Source: Sphingorhabdus lacus (GTDB lineage Bacteria > Pseudomonadota > Alphaproteobacteria > Sphingomonadales > Sphingomonadaceae). From it: 64,000 bases of DNA. A model generated the notes under the pieces. It was not told where the DNA came from, ran no database searches, and was given only the letters and a program-made list of their open reading frames with translations. Position numbers and translations under genes: made by a program. The stretch lies in NCBI RefSeq assembly GCF_009768975.1, contig NZ_CP035733.1:1922001-1986000 (forward strand), in the 5' to 3' direction. Positions 7,010-15,851 of the stretch are shown here, in pieces (position 1 is the stretch's first letter; each line of letters opens with the position of its first letter).

Positions 7010-9555
7010 TGGCGCTCGGCTTTGCTTCGTTGAAATCGCGCCTATTGGAAGGCTTGCTGGGCGATGCCGAAGCGGTCGAAGCCCCGCGCGGCGGGCTGCT
7101 GCTCGACATGCTCTCCGACTGGCTTCCCTACCGCGTCTTTGATCCGCGGAGCAGGCTCTACCTCAATGCGCGCTCGAAAGGCTTTGTCCTCGGGGTCACC
7201 CCGCTCATTGGCGCTGATGAACGGACCGGCGAGATATTGGGGCAGTTCTTTTCCGAGGGGCTGCCGCCGGGTGCCTGTTTGCAGATATTGCATCATGCAA
7301 GCCCCCGGATCAGCGGAATCGTCGCACCCTGGTTTGCGCCGCGCTATGCCCAGGGCGGCGTCTATGAAGCGATCGCGAGGCACAGGGCGAAGCGGCTTTA
7401 CGGCCTCGTTTGGAATTCAGGGAGCGGCGATGCGCCCTTTCATACCCGCCACCACCAGCTGTTCGTATCGCTTGGTGTGCCGACGAACGCCCAGATCAGC
7501 GATGAAGAACTGGTCCAGACCCGCGACGGGCTGATGGCGATGCTGCGCTCGCTGAACCTTGGCGTCCGCGAGATCGAACCCCAGGGGCTGATTGCGCTGA
7601 TCGACGATCTGACCTCGCCAACGACCGCGCCGCAGGATGATGCTTGCCCCTATAATCCGCTCGATCCGATATCAGCGCAGGTCGTGCGCCGCGACATCGA
7701 ACTTCTGGTCGAGGAAGACCGGATGCTGCTGCGAACCGAGCGCTTTCGCGCCACCGGCGAAGAAAATGAGGGCGTTCCCGAAATCGGTACCGTCTATCCC
7801 GATTGTTTCGACATCCGCCATTATGGGGTGCGGAACATGCCCCAGCGCTGGGCACCGTGGGAATGTTCGCGGCTGATCGGCGACCTTTTCACCGACAAGC
7901 TCCGCTTCCCCTGCCCGACCGCCACAATGCTATGCCTTTCCTATCCCTCGCAGGAAGCAGCCTCTGCGCGCGCTGGATACAAGTTCATGCGCACGACAAG
8001 TCTTGCAGGCACAAAAAGTGCGCGTTTCTTGCCCAAAATCGCCGAGCAATCCGCCGAATGGCAACATGTCCAGGCCGAGCTGCAGGAAGGCCGAAAGCTC
8101 GCCAAGGTCTTTTACGGGGTCACGGCCTATTCGCCATTGGGTGCCGGCGACCGCAACGAGCGCGCGATCAAGTCGATCTACAAGGCGGCAGGCTGGGACC
8201 TGATCGACGAGCGCTTCCTGCAAATCCAGGGACTGCTCGCAGCCATGCCGCTCACACTTGCCGACGGGCTGGCGAAAGACATGGAAAGGCTGAAACGCAT
8301 GAAAACGCTGCTCTCGACAACGGCCGCCAACATCGCACCGCTGCAGGGCGAATATCTGGGCGGACCCTTGCCGCATTTGCTGTTCGTCGGCAGGCGCGGC
8401 CAGCCCTTTTTCTGGTCGCCCTTCGAAAACGAAGCCGGCAACCATAATGTCGCAATCTGCGGCAAATCGGGGTCGGGCAAGTCGGTGCTCTTGCAGGAAA
8501 TGTGTGCAGCACTTCGCGGCGCTGGCGCGCAGGTTGTCGTGATCGACGATGGCCGGAGCTTTGAACATTCGGTGAAGCTTCAGGGTGGCCGCTTTGTCGA
8601 GTTCACGCTTGCCTCGGGCTTTTGCTTGAATCCCTTTTCGATGATCGACGCCGAGCGGGCGAGCGAGGACGAGGATTACCGGCTCGACTGTTTCGGGATG
8701 GTCAAGGCCATCATCGGCCAGATGGCGCGGCACAGCGAAGCCTTGAGCGATGCCGAACGCGGCTTTGTCGATTCAGCGGTGATGAAGGTCTGGACCGAGG
8801 ACGGGACGCGCGGCTCGATCAATGCCATTGCGCGCGCACTAGTGGCGACCGCCAATCCGATTGCCGAAAATCTCGCAGTGTCGATTGCACCCTATATGGC
8901 AGGCGGCAGCTATGGCGCTTTCTTTGCGGGCCAAGCGAGTCTGAACTTCGACGCCGACTTTACCGTCTTTGAAATGTCCGATTTGGCCACCCGCGAGGAT
9001 CTCAGAAGCGTCGTGCTTTCGGCAATCATGTTTATGACCAGCCAGGCGATGACCCGGAGCCCGCGCTCGGTCAGGAAACTGCTACTGATCGACGAGGCCT
9101 GGTCGATGCTCAAGGGCGGGTCGATGGGCGAATTTGTCGAGACCTATGCGCGCACCTGCCGCAAATATGGCGGGGCGCTCGCAACCGCGACGCAATCATT
9201 GAACGACTATTACAAATCCGATGGAGCAACAGCAGCGCTCGAGAACAGCGACTGGATGCTCATCCTCCAGCAAAAGCCCGAAACCATTGCCGACTTCAAG
9301 CGCGCAAGCCGCCTCGACATGGACGACCGCACCGAGACGCTCATTCGCAGCCTCAAACGCTCGGGCTCAGACTATAGCGAGGTCTTCATCAAGGGCCCCG
9401 AGGTCGAGAGCATCGGACGGCTGGTGCTCGATGACTATTCAGCAACGCTCTTTTCAAGCTCGCCCGACACCTTCGCCAAAATCGATGCCGAACTTGCGCG
9501 CGGGATGCAGTTGGCGGACGCGATCGAGCGCATCGCCTTTCCACAGAACTTCTGA
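7006..9555 (+). CDS. traC: TraC, VirB4-type pilus-assembly ATPase
   Basis: An 849-residue member of the TraC/VirB4 ATPase family (F TraC about 875). The N-terminal TraC_F domain is followed by a P-loop G486-KSGSGKS and a Walker B LLLIDEAWSM with Asp696-Glu697. The downstream GGALATATQSLNDYY block is typical of VirB4 proteins. It is a cytoplasmic ATPase on the inner membrane that powers pilin extraction and assembly. It overlaps traV by 4 nt. An ATG one codon later (7009) would also serve. No truncation or frameshift was seen. Confidence 0.93.
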   Translation: MMALGFASLKSRLLEGLLGDAEAVEAPRGGLLLDMLSDWLPYRVFDPRSRLYLNARSKGFVLGVTPLIGADERTGEILGQFFSEGLPPGACLQILHHASPRISGIVAPWFAPRYAQGGVYEAIARHRAKRLYGLVWNSGSGDAPFHTRHHQLFVSLGVPTNAQISDEELVQTRDGLMAMLRSLNLGVREIEPQGLIALIDDLTSPTTAPQDDACPYNPLDPISAQVVRRDIELLVEEDRMLLRTERFRATGEENEGVPEIGTVYPDCFDIRHYGVRNMPQRWAPWECSRLIGDLFTDKLRFPCPTATMLCLSYPSQEAASARAGYKFMRTTSLAGTKSARFLPKIAEQSAEWQHVQAELQEGRKLAKVFYGVTAYSPLGAGDRNERAIKSIYKAAGWDLIDERFLQIQGLLAAMPLTLADGLAKDMERLKRMKTLLSTTAANIAPLQGEYLGGPLPHLLFVGRRGQPFFWSPFENEAGNHNVAICGKSGSGKSVLLQEMCAALRGAGAQVVVIDDGRSFEHSVKLQGGRFVEFTLASGFCLNPFSMIDAERASEDEDYRLDCFGMVKAIIGQMARHSEALSDAERGFVDSAVMKVWTEDGTRGSINAIARALVATANPIAENLAVSIAPYMAGGSYGAFFAGQASLNFDADFTVFEMSDLATREDLRSVVLSAIMFMTSQAMTRSPRSVRKLLLIDEAWSMLKGGSMGEFVETYARTCRKYGGALATATQSLNDYYKSDGATAALENSDWMLILQQKPETIADFKRASRLDMDDRTETLIRSLKRSGSDYSEVFIKGPEVESIGRLVLDDYSATLFSSSPDTFAKIDAELARGMQLADAIERIAFPQNF

Positions 9556-9581
9556 AACTAACCGAATAAGGAATTGATACA

Positions 9582-9971
9582 ATGACATTTGATTTCACAA
9601 CACCCATGGACCGGGCGGCCGATGCCGGTAAACATGTTTCAAGAGAGAGCGCTTTTCCCTGGCGGCGTTTCCTCTCAGACAGCTGCTATATCATGATCCG
9701 AAGCAGCGGCTTTGCCGTAACCACCTTCCTGATGACGCTGGGTCTGCCGCTCTTCTTCTTCCTTCTGATTTCTGGCTGGAACATGGACCTGCTTTTCCTC
9801 CAGCTCGATAACATCGCCAACCGCTATCTGGGCGCCGAGACCGCGCGCCAACTCGCCTTTTCGGGTGAATTGCAAACGGGATTTTTCGCAGCCGTAGTCC
9901 TGATCGCGCTTTGGCGCACGCCGCGCTTTGTCTCCGAACTTATGCGCGCGCTCGATGAAGGAAAAAAGTGA
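9582..9971 (+). CDS. Small two-span membrane protein between traC and trbI, unassigned
   Basis: A 129-residue protein with two predicted membrane spans (about residues 42-65, AVTTFLMTLGLPLFFFLLISG, and about 96-112, FFAAVVLIALW) and charged ends. I do not recognise the family. It sits in the slot where the F operon has small genes between traC and traW, starts 26 bp after traC, and its TGA overlaps the next start (GTGATG). Co-translation with TrbI suggests an inner-membrane accessory of pilus assembly. That is inference from position. Confidence 0.6.
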   Translation: MTFDFTTPMDRAADAGKHVSRESAFPWRRFLSDSCYIMIRSSGFAVTTFLMTLGLPLFFFLLISGWNMDLLFLQLDNIANRYLGAETARQLAFSGELQTGFFAAVVLIALWRTPRFVSELMRALDEGKK

Positions 9972-10387
9972 TGGAGAACATACTGGCAACATCTGATGCG
10001 CCAAAGCCCGAACGCCGCTTTGCGGGCTATTCGCTGACCACGCTCGCCAATTTTGGCGGCATCCTATTGGCAGGGCTTTGGGCGAGCTGGGCAACCACCG
10101 CGCTCGTCGAGGTCAAGAAACGCGAAGTTGTGACCGTCGAGCTTGCGGGCATGATGGGCGCCTTTGTCGAGGCCGAAGCCCGGAGCGGCAACCCACCCGA
10201 AATCATGAAAGCTCGGGTCGAACGCTATCTGAAAGCCGTCGAAGCTTCGGTTGCAACCTTGCGTATAGAAGGACGCACCGTGCTGGTCGCTGAAGCGGTG
10301 ATTGCAGGTTCGGCCCCCGACTTCACCGAAACCGTCCGCGCCGATGTCGCGCGCCGTCTCGAGAGCAAGGTCGATGACCAAAAATAG
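9971..10387 (+). CDS. trbI: TrbI-like F-type transfer protein
   Basis: A 138-residue bitopic protein with one membrane span (about 24-42, LTTLANFGGILLAGLWASW) and a periplasmic helical domain (EVVTVELAGMMGAFVEAEA). This is the plan of F TrbI (128 residues), an inner-membrane protein that affects pilus outgrowth and retraction. The ATG at 9971 overlaps the preceding stop by one base; a GTG at 9968 is also possible. AAGG at 9958-9961 serves either. The 3' end overlaps the S26 peptidase gene by 14 nt. Confidence 0.72.
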   Translation: MENILATSDAPKPERRFAGYSLTTLANFGGILLAGLWASWATTALVEVKKREVVTVELAGMMGAFVEAEARSGNPPEIMKARVERYLKAVEASVATLRIEGRTVLVAEAVIAGSAPDFTETVRADVARRLESKVDDQK

Positions 10388-10898
10388 CAAAAACCTTGTG
10401 TCGCGCATTCCCAAAAGGCTCGCGCTTTGGGGCGGGCTGGCAGCTGCGGCGATGGGTCTTTCAAGCCTGTCGGCCTTTGCCCGCGACCATGCGCTAATGA
10501 TCAATGTCTCCCCGAGCCTTCCCTATTGGGCGATATGGCTCGAGCGCGGAGTGATGCCAACGCGCGGCGAGATCATCGTGTTCGATCCTCCGCCCTCGGC
10601 GCTGCTCGATGCGCATTTTGGCGAGGAACCCAAGCCCTTTGCCAAGAAGGTGCTCGGCGTTGCAGGCGACCACATCAGCGAAAAGGCACGAACCTATTTC
10701 ATCAACGGCAAGCCTGTCGCCAAAGCCAAGGTCCAGAGCCGCAACGGCGAGAAGCTGGCTTTAGGGCCGACAGGGACGATCCCCAGAGGCTGCTATTATG
10801 TCGGCACCGACCATGTCGACGGCTTTGACAGCCGCTATGGAGCAATTGGCTGGATCTGCCGCCCGCGCGTCCTTGGCGTCGGGAGGGCGATCCTGTGA
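10374..10898 (+). CDS. TraF/TrhF-type S26 signal peptidase
   Basis: A 174-residue peptidase of the S26 (LepB/TraF) clan with an N-terminal membrane span (about 16-33). The Ser-containing box MINVSPSLPYW gives the likely nucleophile, and the Lys-containing box PFAKKVLGVAGDHIS gives the general base. The downstream GCYYVGTD motif is typical. In RP4 and R27-type systems this enzyme matures and cyclises the pilin. Classical F lacks it. It lies inside the operon between trbI and traW, so the TraA-like pilin at 2140 is the natural substrate. The ATG at 10374 is chosen because upstream sequence is trbI coding. Confidence 0.82.
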   Translation: MTKNSKNLVSRIPKRLALWGGLAAAAMGLSSLSAFARDHALMINVSPSLPYWAIWLERGVMPTRGEIIVFDPPPSALLDAHFGEEPKPFAKKVLGVAGDHISEKARTYFINGKPVAKAKVQSRNGEKLALGPTGTIPRGCYYVGTDHVDGFDSRYGAIGWICRPRVLGVGRAIL

Positions 10899-11530
10899 AA
10901 TATTTGGTCGCCCTTCTCGGGCTGTTATGTGCGACAGCGCCCGCTGCCGCGAAAGATTATGGCCAGCAAGGCACGGTCTTTCCGATCGTCGAACCCGATC
11001 TGCTCGAGCAAATCCGCGCCAAATTGCAGCGCCTTGAAGCCAGCGGCGAAACCGCACGGTTGAACACCGACCTCAAGCGGCGGACAATCGCGCGGGTCAA
11101 CAGACCCGAGCCGGTTGCGGGTCTCGGGACAGCGAGCAGCCCAAGGCAATGGACGTTCGATCCGTCGATCACGGTCGAAGCCGATATCAGCGACGACAAG
11201 GGCCGGTTGATCATATCTGCCGGCACGCGCGTCAACCCGCTCGATACCGTAGGCTTGCGACAGAAACTCATTTTCATCGACGGCGACGATGCAGGTCAGC
11301 TCGCCTGGGCAATTGCACGTTACAAGCAGGCGGATGCCAAGCTGATCCTTGTTAAAGGCGCGCCGCTCGATCTGATGCGCGCGCGCCAGCGGCGCTTCTA
11401 TTTCGACCAGGGCGGGACTTTGGTCAAACGCTTCGGCATCCGCGCGGTTCCGGCGATTGTCGAGCAGCAGGGACGCATCCTCCATTTGCGCGAAGTGCCG
11501 CTCGCCAAGGCCATGGAGAAGCCATCATGA
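10895..11530 (+). CDS. traW: TraW, periplasmic pilus-assembly protein
   Basis: A 211-residue secreted protein, the same length as F TraW. The signal peptide VALLGLLCATAPAAA is cut before KDYGQQG, and the conserved TraW opening follows (DYGQQGTVFPIVEPDLLEQI), as does the RFGIRAVPAIVEQ block near the C-terminus. TraW works with TrbC and TraU in pilus assembly. The start is a GTG overlapping the previous TGA (GTGA), an arrangement repeated through this operon. The 3' end overlaps traU by 4 nt. Confidence 0.9.
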   Translation: MKYLVALLGLLCATAPAAAKDYGQQGTVFPIVEPDLLEQIRAKLQRLEASGETARLNTDLKRRTIARVNRPEPVAGLGTASSPRQWTFDPSITVEADISDDKGRLIISAGTRVNPLDTVGLRQKLIFIDGDDAGQLAWAIARYKQADAKLILVKGAPLDLMRARQRRFYFDQGGTLVKRFGIRAVPAIVEQQGRILHLREVPLAKAMEKPS

Positions 11531-12546
11531 ACATTAAATCAAGGCTTTACAGTACATTTCTGGCATTGATTCTTGCATTCGGTGCGGCAGCAACGCCTGC
11601 GTCAGCCGATGCGGGTCCCGGGCGCTGCACCGGCAAGTTCGTCAACCCGATTACCGATATTTGCTGGTCGTGCCTGTTTCCGATTTCGGTGGGGAGCCTC
11701 AAAATCTGGCCATCGAACCGCCCCGATCCCGATAATACGGACTCGCCTCTATGCCTGTGCGGGATCCGCCCCGGCATTGCCATGGGCTTCTGGGAGCCGG
11801 TGCGCCTTGCCGACGTCTCGATGAAGCCCTGGTGTTTTGTCAATCTGGGTGGATTGAAGCTCGATCCCGGTTTCGACATCGGCTTCAAGACGATCGCCGG
11901 GCCGTCAGCGGTGGGCGGTGCAACGCAGTATAACTCGCAATGGCATATCCACTGGTATGCCTATCCGCTCATCTACTGGATGGAGCTGGTCGCAGATTTT
12001 CTCTGCCTCGAAGCCGCCTCGGTCGATATTCTCTACATCACCGAGATTGATCCGCTCTGGCAGGATTCCGAACTCACCGCGATCATCAACCCCGAAGCGG
12101 TGCTGTTTGCCAACCCCTTGGCGCTCGCCGCCTGCGCCGCTGATTGTGTGATGGCAACACGCAAACTCCCTTCAGACAAGCTCTTCTGGTGCGCGGGCTG
12201 TCAGGGCTCGATGTATCCGCTGAACGGCAATGTCTCGGCGACGATCGGCCATGTCCAGGCGTCGAAGCTCGCGCTGTCGCGCTTTGCCTACAAGCTCCAC
12301 CGCCAGCTTGTGGCGTGGGGAACGATGGGCTCCAAAGGCCTGTGCGGCAAATATCTGATGCCGGTGATGAGGAAGCAACAATATCGCTTCCAGCCCACCA
12401 ACCCCAATCCGCTGACCAAGGGCCGCTATGCCTGCGCGCCGATTGGCGCCTCGACCACCTTCAATTCGGCAGGCCAGGTCATCCCCGCGATCGGTGAGGA
12501 TATGGGCTATCTGGTCTGGCGCAAACGGAATTGCTGCGCGCTATGA
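11527..12546 (+). CDS. traU: TraU, DNA-transfer/pilus-assembly protein
   Basis: A 339-residue periplasmic protein (F TraU 330). A signal peptide (FLALILAFGAAATPASA) precedes the very conserved Cys-rich opening GRCTGKFVNPITDICWSCLF and SPLCLCG motifs, and further Cys pairs toward the C-terminus (CAACAADC, CAGCQGSMYP). TraU is needed for DNA transfer more than for pilus formation. Its many cysteines fit the operon's DsbC-like protein and TraF. It overlaps traW and trbC by ATGA. Confidence 0.93.
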   Translation: MNIKSRLYSTFLALILAFGAAATPASADAGPGRCTGKFVNPITDICWSCLFPISVGSLKIWPSNRPDPDNTDSPLCLCGIRPGIAMGFWEPVRLADVSMKPWCFVNLGGLKLDPGFDIGFKTIAGPSAVGGATQYNSQWHIHWYAYPLIYWMELVADFLCLEAASVDILYITEIDPLWQDSELTAIINPEAVLFANPLALAACAADCVMATRKLPSDKLFWCAGCQGSMYPLNGNVSATIGHVQASKLALSRFAYKLHRQLVAWGTMGSKGLCGKYLMPVMRKQQYRFQPTNPNPLTKGRYACAPIGASTTFNSAGQVIPAIGEDMGYLVWRKRNCCAL

Positions 12547-13307
12547 AACATCCCTTCCTCCTTGCGACCTTCACGCTGTCGATTGGCACGGCTGCTGTTG
12601 CAGGGCTTGCCGCGCAAAGCGCCGAGACCGAGCTCGATCTGGCCGCCATTCGTGCACGCGCGGCTGAAGCCGAACCCGATGCCAAGGCGTTAAGCGACAC
12701 CGCCCGGGCGCGCGCTGCAGAACTGCATGAAAGTGCTAAAGCCAGCGCCCAAGCAGGCGAAGCCAATGGCAGCCGGTACGCGAGCGCTGCAAAAGCCGCT
12801 CCTCGCCCCTCGCCGGGCCTCCCTTTCGATTTCGACCGGCTTGTCGCGGACACAGCCGATTTTGACGAAGCACAGATCGGCGAAGCGCCGCGGTTCATTG
12901 CCTTTGCCAGCGTGTCGATGCCGGTGCCTGCGCTCAAAGCGATGATCGCCGATGTCGCACAAGCAGGCGGTGTGGTCGTGTTTCGCGGCTTCCCGCAAGG
13001 AAGCGCCAAGGCGCTCACCTCAGCCTTGCTCAAGGTGAGCGGCAATGAAGACCTGCCAGCAAGTGTCGGGCTCGATCCCCGCCTCTTCCGCGCCTTCAAC
13101 ATCGACGCCGTCCCTGCCTATGTCGTCACCGCAAGCGACTTCGATCTTTGCGACGGCTTTGATTGTGTGTCGAACGTCCCGCCGCACGACCGGATGACAG
13201 GCAATGTCAGCGCCGAACATGCGCTTGAAACTTTTGTCGCAGGCGGTGGTCCCGGCGCCCGGCTTGCGGGCCTCCACCTCAAAGCGCTTCGAAAGGCCAG
13301 GCCATGA
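12543..13307 (+). CDS. trbC: TrbC, periplasmic pilus-assembly protein
   Basis: A 254-residue exported protein of the F-type TrbC family (F TrbC 212). It has a signal peptide, an Ala/Glu-rich helical linker (about 25-95) and a C-terminal thioredoxin-like TrbC domain with the IAFASVSMPVPALKAMIADV and RLFRAFNIDAVPAYVV blocks. TrbC forms a complex with TraW. In some elements the two are fused. The ATG at 12543 overlaps the traU stop. The longer frame from a TTG at 12531 is less likely. The traN ATG overlaps its stop. Confidence 0.85.
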   Translation: MKHPFLLATFTLSIGTAAVAGLAAQSAETELDLAAIRARAAEAEPDAKALSDTARARAAELHESAKASAQAGEANGSRYASAAKAAPRPSPGLPFDFDRLVADTADFDEAQIGEAPRFIAFASVSMPVPALKAMIADVAQAGGVVVFRGFPQGSAKALTSALLKVSGNEDLPASVGLDPRLFRAFNIDAVPAYVVTASDFDLCDGFDCVSNVPPHDRMTGNVSAEHALETFVAGGGPGARLAGLHLKALRKARP

Positions 13308-15043
13308 CGCGCGCTGCCCCCAAATGGCTTGCAGCCATGCTCATGCTTGCAGGCCCGCAGCTGGTATCCCCTGCAGCAGCACAGACATCGACGGCCGCCG
13401 CCAAGGCCGAAGGCACGGCTTTTGGCCGCGAGAAGGCGGCAGCCGCACAAAGTGCAGCGAGCACCGATCCCGATGCCGGGCGCGTTCCCAATTTTGATGG
13501 TAATCCACTGCAATCGGACTATTTCGATGATCCAGATAGCATGGCAGGTGCCGCGGCAGGCCAGACGAGCAGTCACGACGGCTATCGCGCGATGCGCTCG
13601 TCAATCGACAACCGCGTGCGCTTTGCACCGGTCGATCTCGATGCGACCATCGCGCGCAGCAAGACGATCAGCGAAGATCCGCTCACCTACACCAGCGGAA
13701 TGACGGTAAGCGGCACCCAAGGCCGCTGCGTTCCCCTGCCCTCGGCCAACGGCACGTCAACGCGCTATTTTGCTACCTGCAATACGGGCTTTACCGCTGC
13801 CGAAGAGCAGAGAGGCTGCAATATTCCGCTCAATGTCTCGGTGACGCCCGCCACGCGCTACACCTATTGGTGCAGCGCCTTTGGCACGCATTTGTTCAAC
13901 CGCGTCGATGACTGCGCGCTCTTCGACAATCAGCAATGCGACTATGTAGGCGAGCGACCCGGCACCTGTCTCGAATGGGAGACCCGTCCCAACAACCAGC
14001 GCTATTGCATCGAGCCCGGCGAACCGGTCACGATATTGAGCTGCCCGTCGCAAGTGGCAGGCGGCACGGTCCGCGCTACCACGACCCAGAACAGCATCGT
14101 CGCGGCGCGTGATGAGAGCCAATGTGCACCGCTCGCAGCCGATCCTGATTGCACACAGGATAGCGAGACCTGCACCGACAGCGATCCGGTGACACGCATC
14201 ATCAACGGCGTTGCCGTCACCCAGCCCTGCTGGGCCTGGGCGCGCAGCTACACTTGCCGGAGCTTTGCCGAAGCGGAGGACTGCCAAAGCCTTTCGCAAA
14301 CGCCCGGCTGCAATCTGGTGCGCGAGGATTGTCTGACCGATGAACCCTGCCGGACATGGGAGCGGGTCTATGACTGTCCGGTCCCCGATCAGCCCCAATC
14401 CCCCAGCCAGTTCATCTGTGACGGCGATGTCTATTGCATCGATGGCAGTTGCGAGACGATCGAGCGCGAGGCCAATGATGAGTTCAAGGATGCCGTTGTC
14501 GCATTGAATGCGCTCGATCAGGCACGCCGCGAATTTGACCCCGCGTCGCTCACCTTGTTCCGCGGCACGCGCAACACTTGCTCGTCCAAGGTCTTCGGCG
14601 TCCTCAACTGCTGCAAGGGCAAGGGTTTTCCGCTCATCCCCGGTATCAGTCTCTTGGTATCGCTTGGGTGCAGCGCGCAGGAACTACTCCTCCACGAGCG
14701 TGATGCGCAAGGCCTCTGCGCTTATGTCGGGACCTATTGTTCGGACAGTTTCCTGGGCGTCTGCCTCACCAAGAAAAAGGTCTATTGCTGCTTTGAATCG
14801 AAGCTCTCGCGCATCCTCCAGGAACAGGGTCGCAAGCAGCTGCCAAAGCCTTGGGGCAAACCCAAGACCGAAAGCTGTGCAGGCTTCACCATCGACGAAT
14901 TTGCCCGGCTCGATCTCTCAGCCATGGATTTCTCCGAAGTCTATGCCGAATTCACAGCGGCAGCGCGCCTTCCCGACGAACTCGAAGCCGCCAGCCAAAT
15001 CCAGCAGAAAATCGAGGATTATTATGCCAATGCCCAGATTTGA
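13304..15043 (+). CDS. traN: TraN, outer-membrane mating-pair stabilisation adhesin
   Basis: A 579-residue, very cysteine-rich exported protein (F TraN 602). A signal peptide ends PAAAQ, an Ala-rich leader runs to about residue 60, and dozens of Cys follow in CxxxxC patterns (GRCVPLPS, TCNTGFTAAE, DCTQDSETC). The C-terminal block KVFGVLNCCKGKGF and SKLSRILQEQGRKQLP is a conserved TraN hallmark. TraN contacts outer-membrane proteins of the recipient and so sets conjugation host specificity. It overlaps trbC (ATGA) and traF (20 nt). Confidence 0.92.
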   Translation: MTRAAPKWLAAMLMLAGPQLVSPAAAQTSTAAAKAEGTAFGREKAAAAQSAASTDPDAGRVPNFDGNPLQSDYFDDPDSMAGAAAGQTSSHDGYRAMRSSIDNRVRFAPVDLDATIARSKTISEDPLTYTSGMTVSGTQGRCVPLPSANGTSTRYFATCNTGFTAAEEQRGCNIPLNVSVTPATRYTYWCSAFGTHLFNRVDDCALFDNQQCDYVGERPGTCLEWETRPNNQRYCIEPGEPVTILSCPSQVAGGTVRATTTQNSIVAARDESQCAPLAADPDCTQDSETCTDSDPVTRIINGVAVTQPCWAWARSYTCRSFAEAEDCQSLSQTPGCNLVREDCLTDEPCRTWERVYDCPVPDQPQSPSQFICDGDVYCIDGSCETIEREANDEFKDAVVALNALDQARREFDPASLTLFRGTRNTCSSKVFGVLNCCKGKGFPLIPGISLLVSLGCSAQELLLHERDAQGLCAYVGTYCSDSFLGVCLTKKKVYCCFESKLSRILQEQGRKQLPKPWGKPKTESCAGFTIDEFARLDLSAMDFSEVYAEFTAAARLPDELEAASQIQQKIEDYYANAQI

Positions 15044-15851
15044 CCGCTATGCGCGCGCCGGCATGATCGCGCTCGCAATCACAGCCTTCAGCACTCAATC
15101 AGCAGTTGCTCAGACCGGCGCCACCGACGCACCTGCAGAAAATGACGCCTTTTACTGCGAGGAGCGAAAGCTCGGTTACTGGTTCTACTGCACCAGGCCC
15201 AAGCCAACGCCAAAGTCAGAAACAGCGGCACCCGTACCAATCCCCGATGCCGTCACCCGTATGGAGGCGATCACGGCTGAATTGCGCGAGTTGAAAGCAC
15301 GCGCGATCCTCGAGCCAACGCCCGCCAATGTGACGGCCTATGTGCGCTTCCAGCGCGAACAGCTCGACCGGGCGTCGCTGTTTAGCGACGTCTGGCAGCG
15401 CGCGATCTGGCAGGATCCCGATCTCGATTACACGCTCCAGCGCCCGGTCTCGACGCTCGCCAAACGGCAATGGCAGGATAGCCGGGCTACTGAGCGCAAC
15501 GGCGTGATGGCGGGGCTCTCAGCGCGCTACGGGCTTTTCTATTTCTTCGCACAAAGCTGCGGTGCCTGCGAGGTCATGGCACCGATTGTGCGCTCGGTCA
15601 CCGGAACCTGGGGTATCACTGTGCGCGCTATCTCGACCGATGGCGGGCCTTCCCGCCATTTTCCCAATTATATCGTCGAGACCAACCAGCGGGCCAAAAT
15701 GGGGTTGGAGCCAAAGGTCACGCCCGCGGTCGTGCTCTGGGACGCCTTGAAGGGCCGCCCCATCCCTATCGGCTATGGCGTGATGTCTGCCGATGAACTG
15801 CAGGACCGCATCTATCTCCTCACGCAAAAGGAAGCCGGCCATGACTATTAG
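15024..15851 (+). CDS. traF: TraF, thioredoxin-fold pilus-assembly protein
   Basis: A 275-residue periplasmic protein with a signal peptide (ALAITAFSTQSAVAQ) and a C-terminal thioredoxin-like domain. Unlike F TraF, which lacks the active-site pair, this one keeps C179-G-A-C182 in FFAQSCGACEVMAP, so it may still be redox active. TraF belongs to the TraF/TraH/TraU/TraW pilus-assembly group. GAGGA 5 nt before the ATG at 15024 supports this start, within the 3' end of traN. It overlaps traH by 11 nt. Confidence 0.88.
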   Translation: MPMPRFDRYARAGMIALAITAFSTQSAVAQTGATDAPAENDAFYCEERKLGYWFYCTRPKPTPKSETAAPVPIPDAVTRMEAITAELRELKARAILEPTPANVTAYVRFQREQLDRASLFSDVWQRAIWQDPDLDYTLQRPVSTLAKRQWQDSRATERNGVMAGLSARYGLFYFFAQSCGACEVMAPIVRSVTGTWGITVRAISTDGGPSRHFPNYIVETNQRAKMGLEPKVTPAVVLWDALKGRPIPIGYGVMSADELQDRIYLLTQKEAGHDY

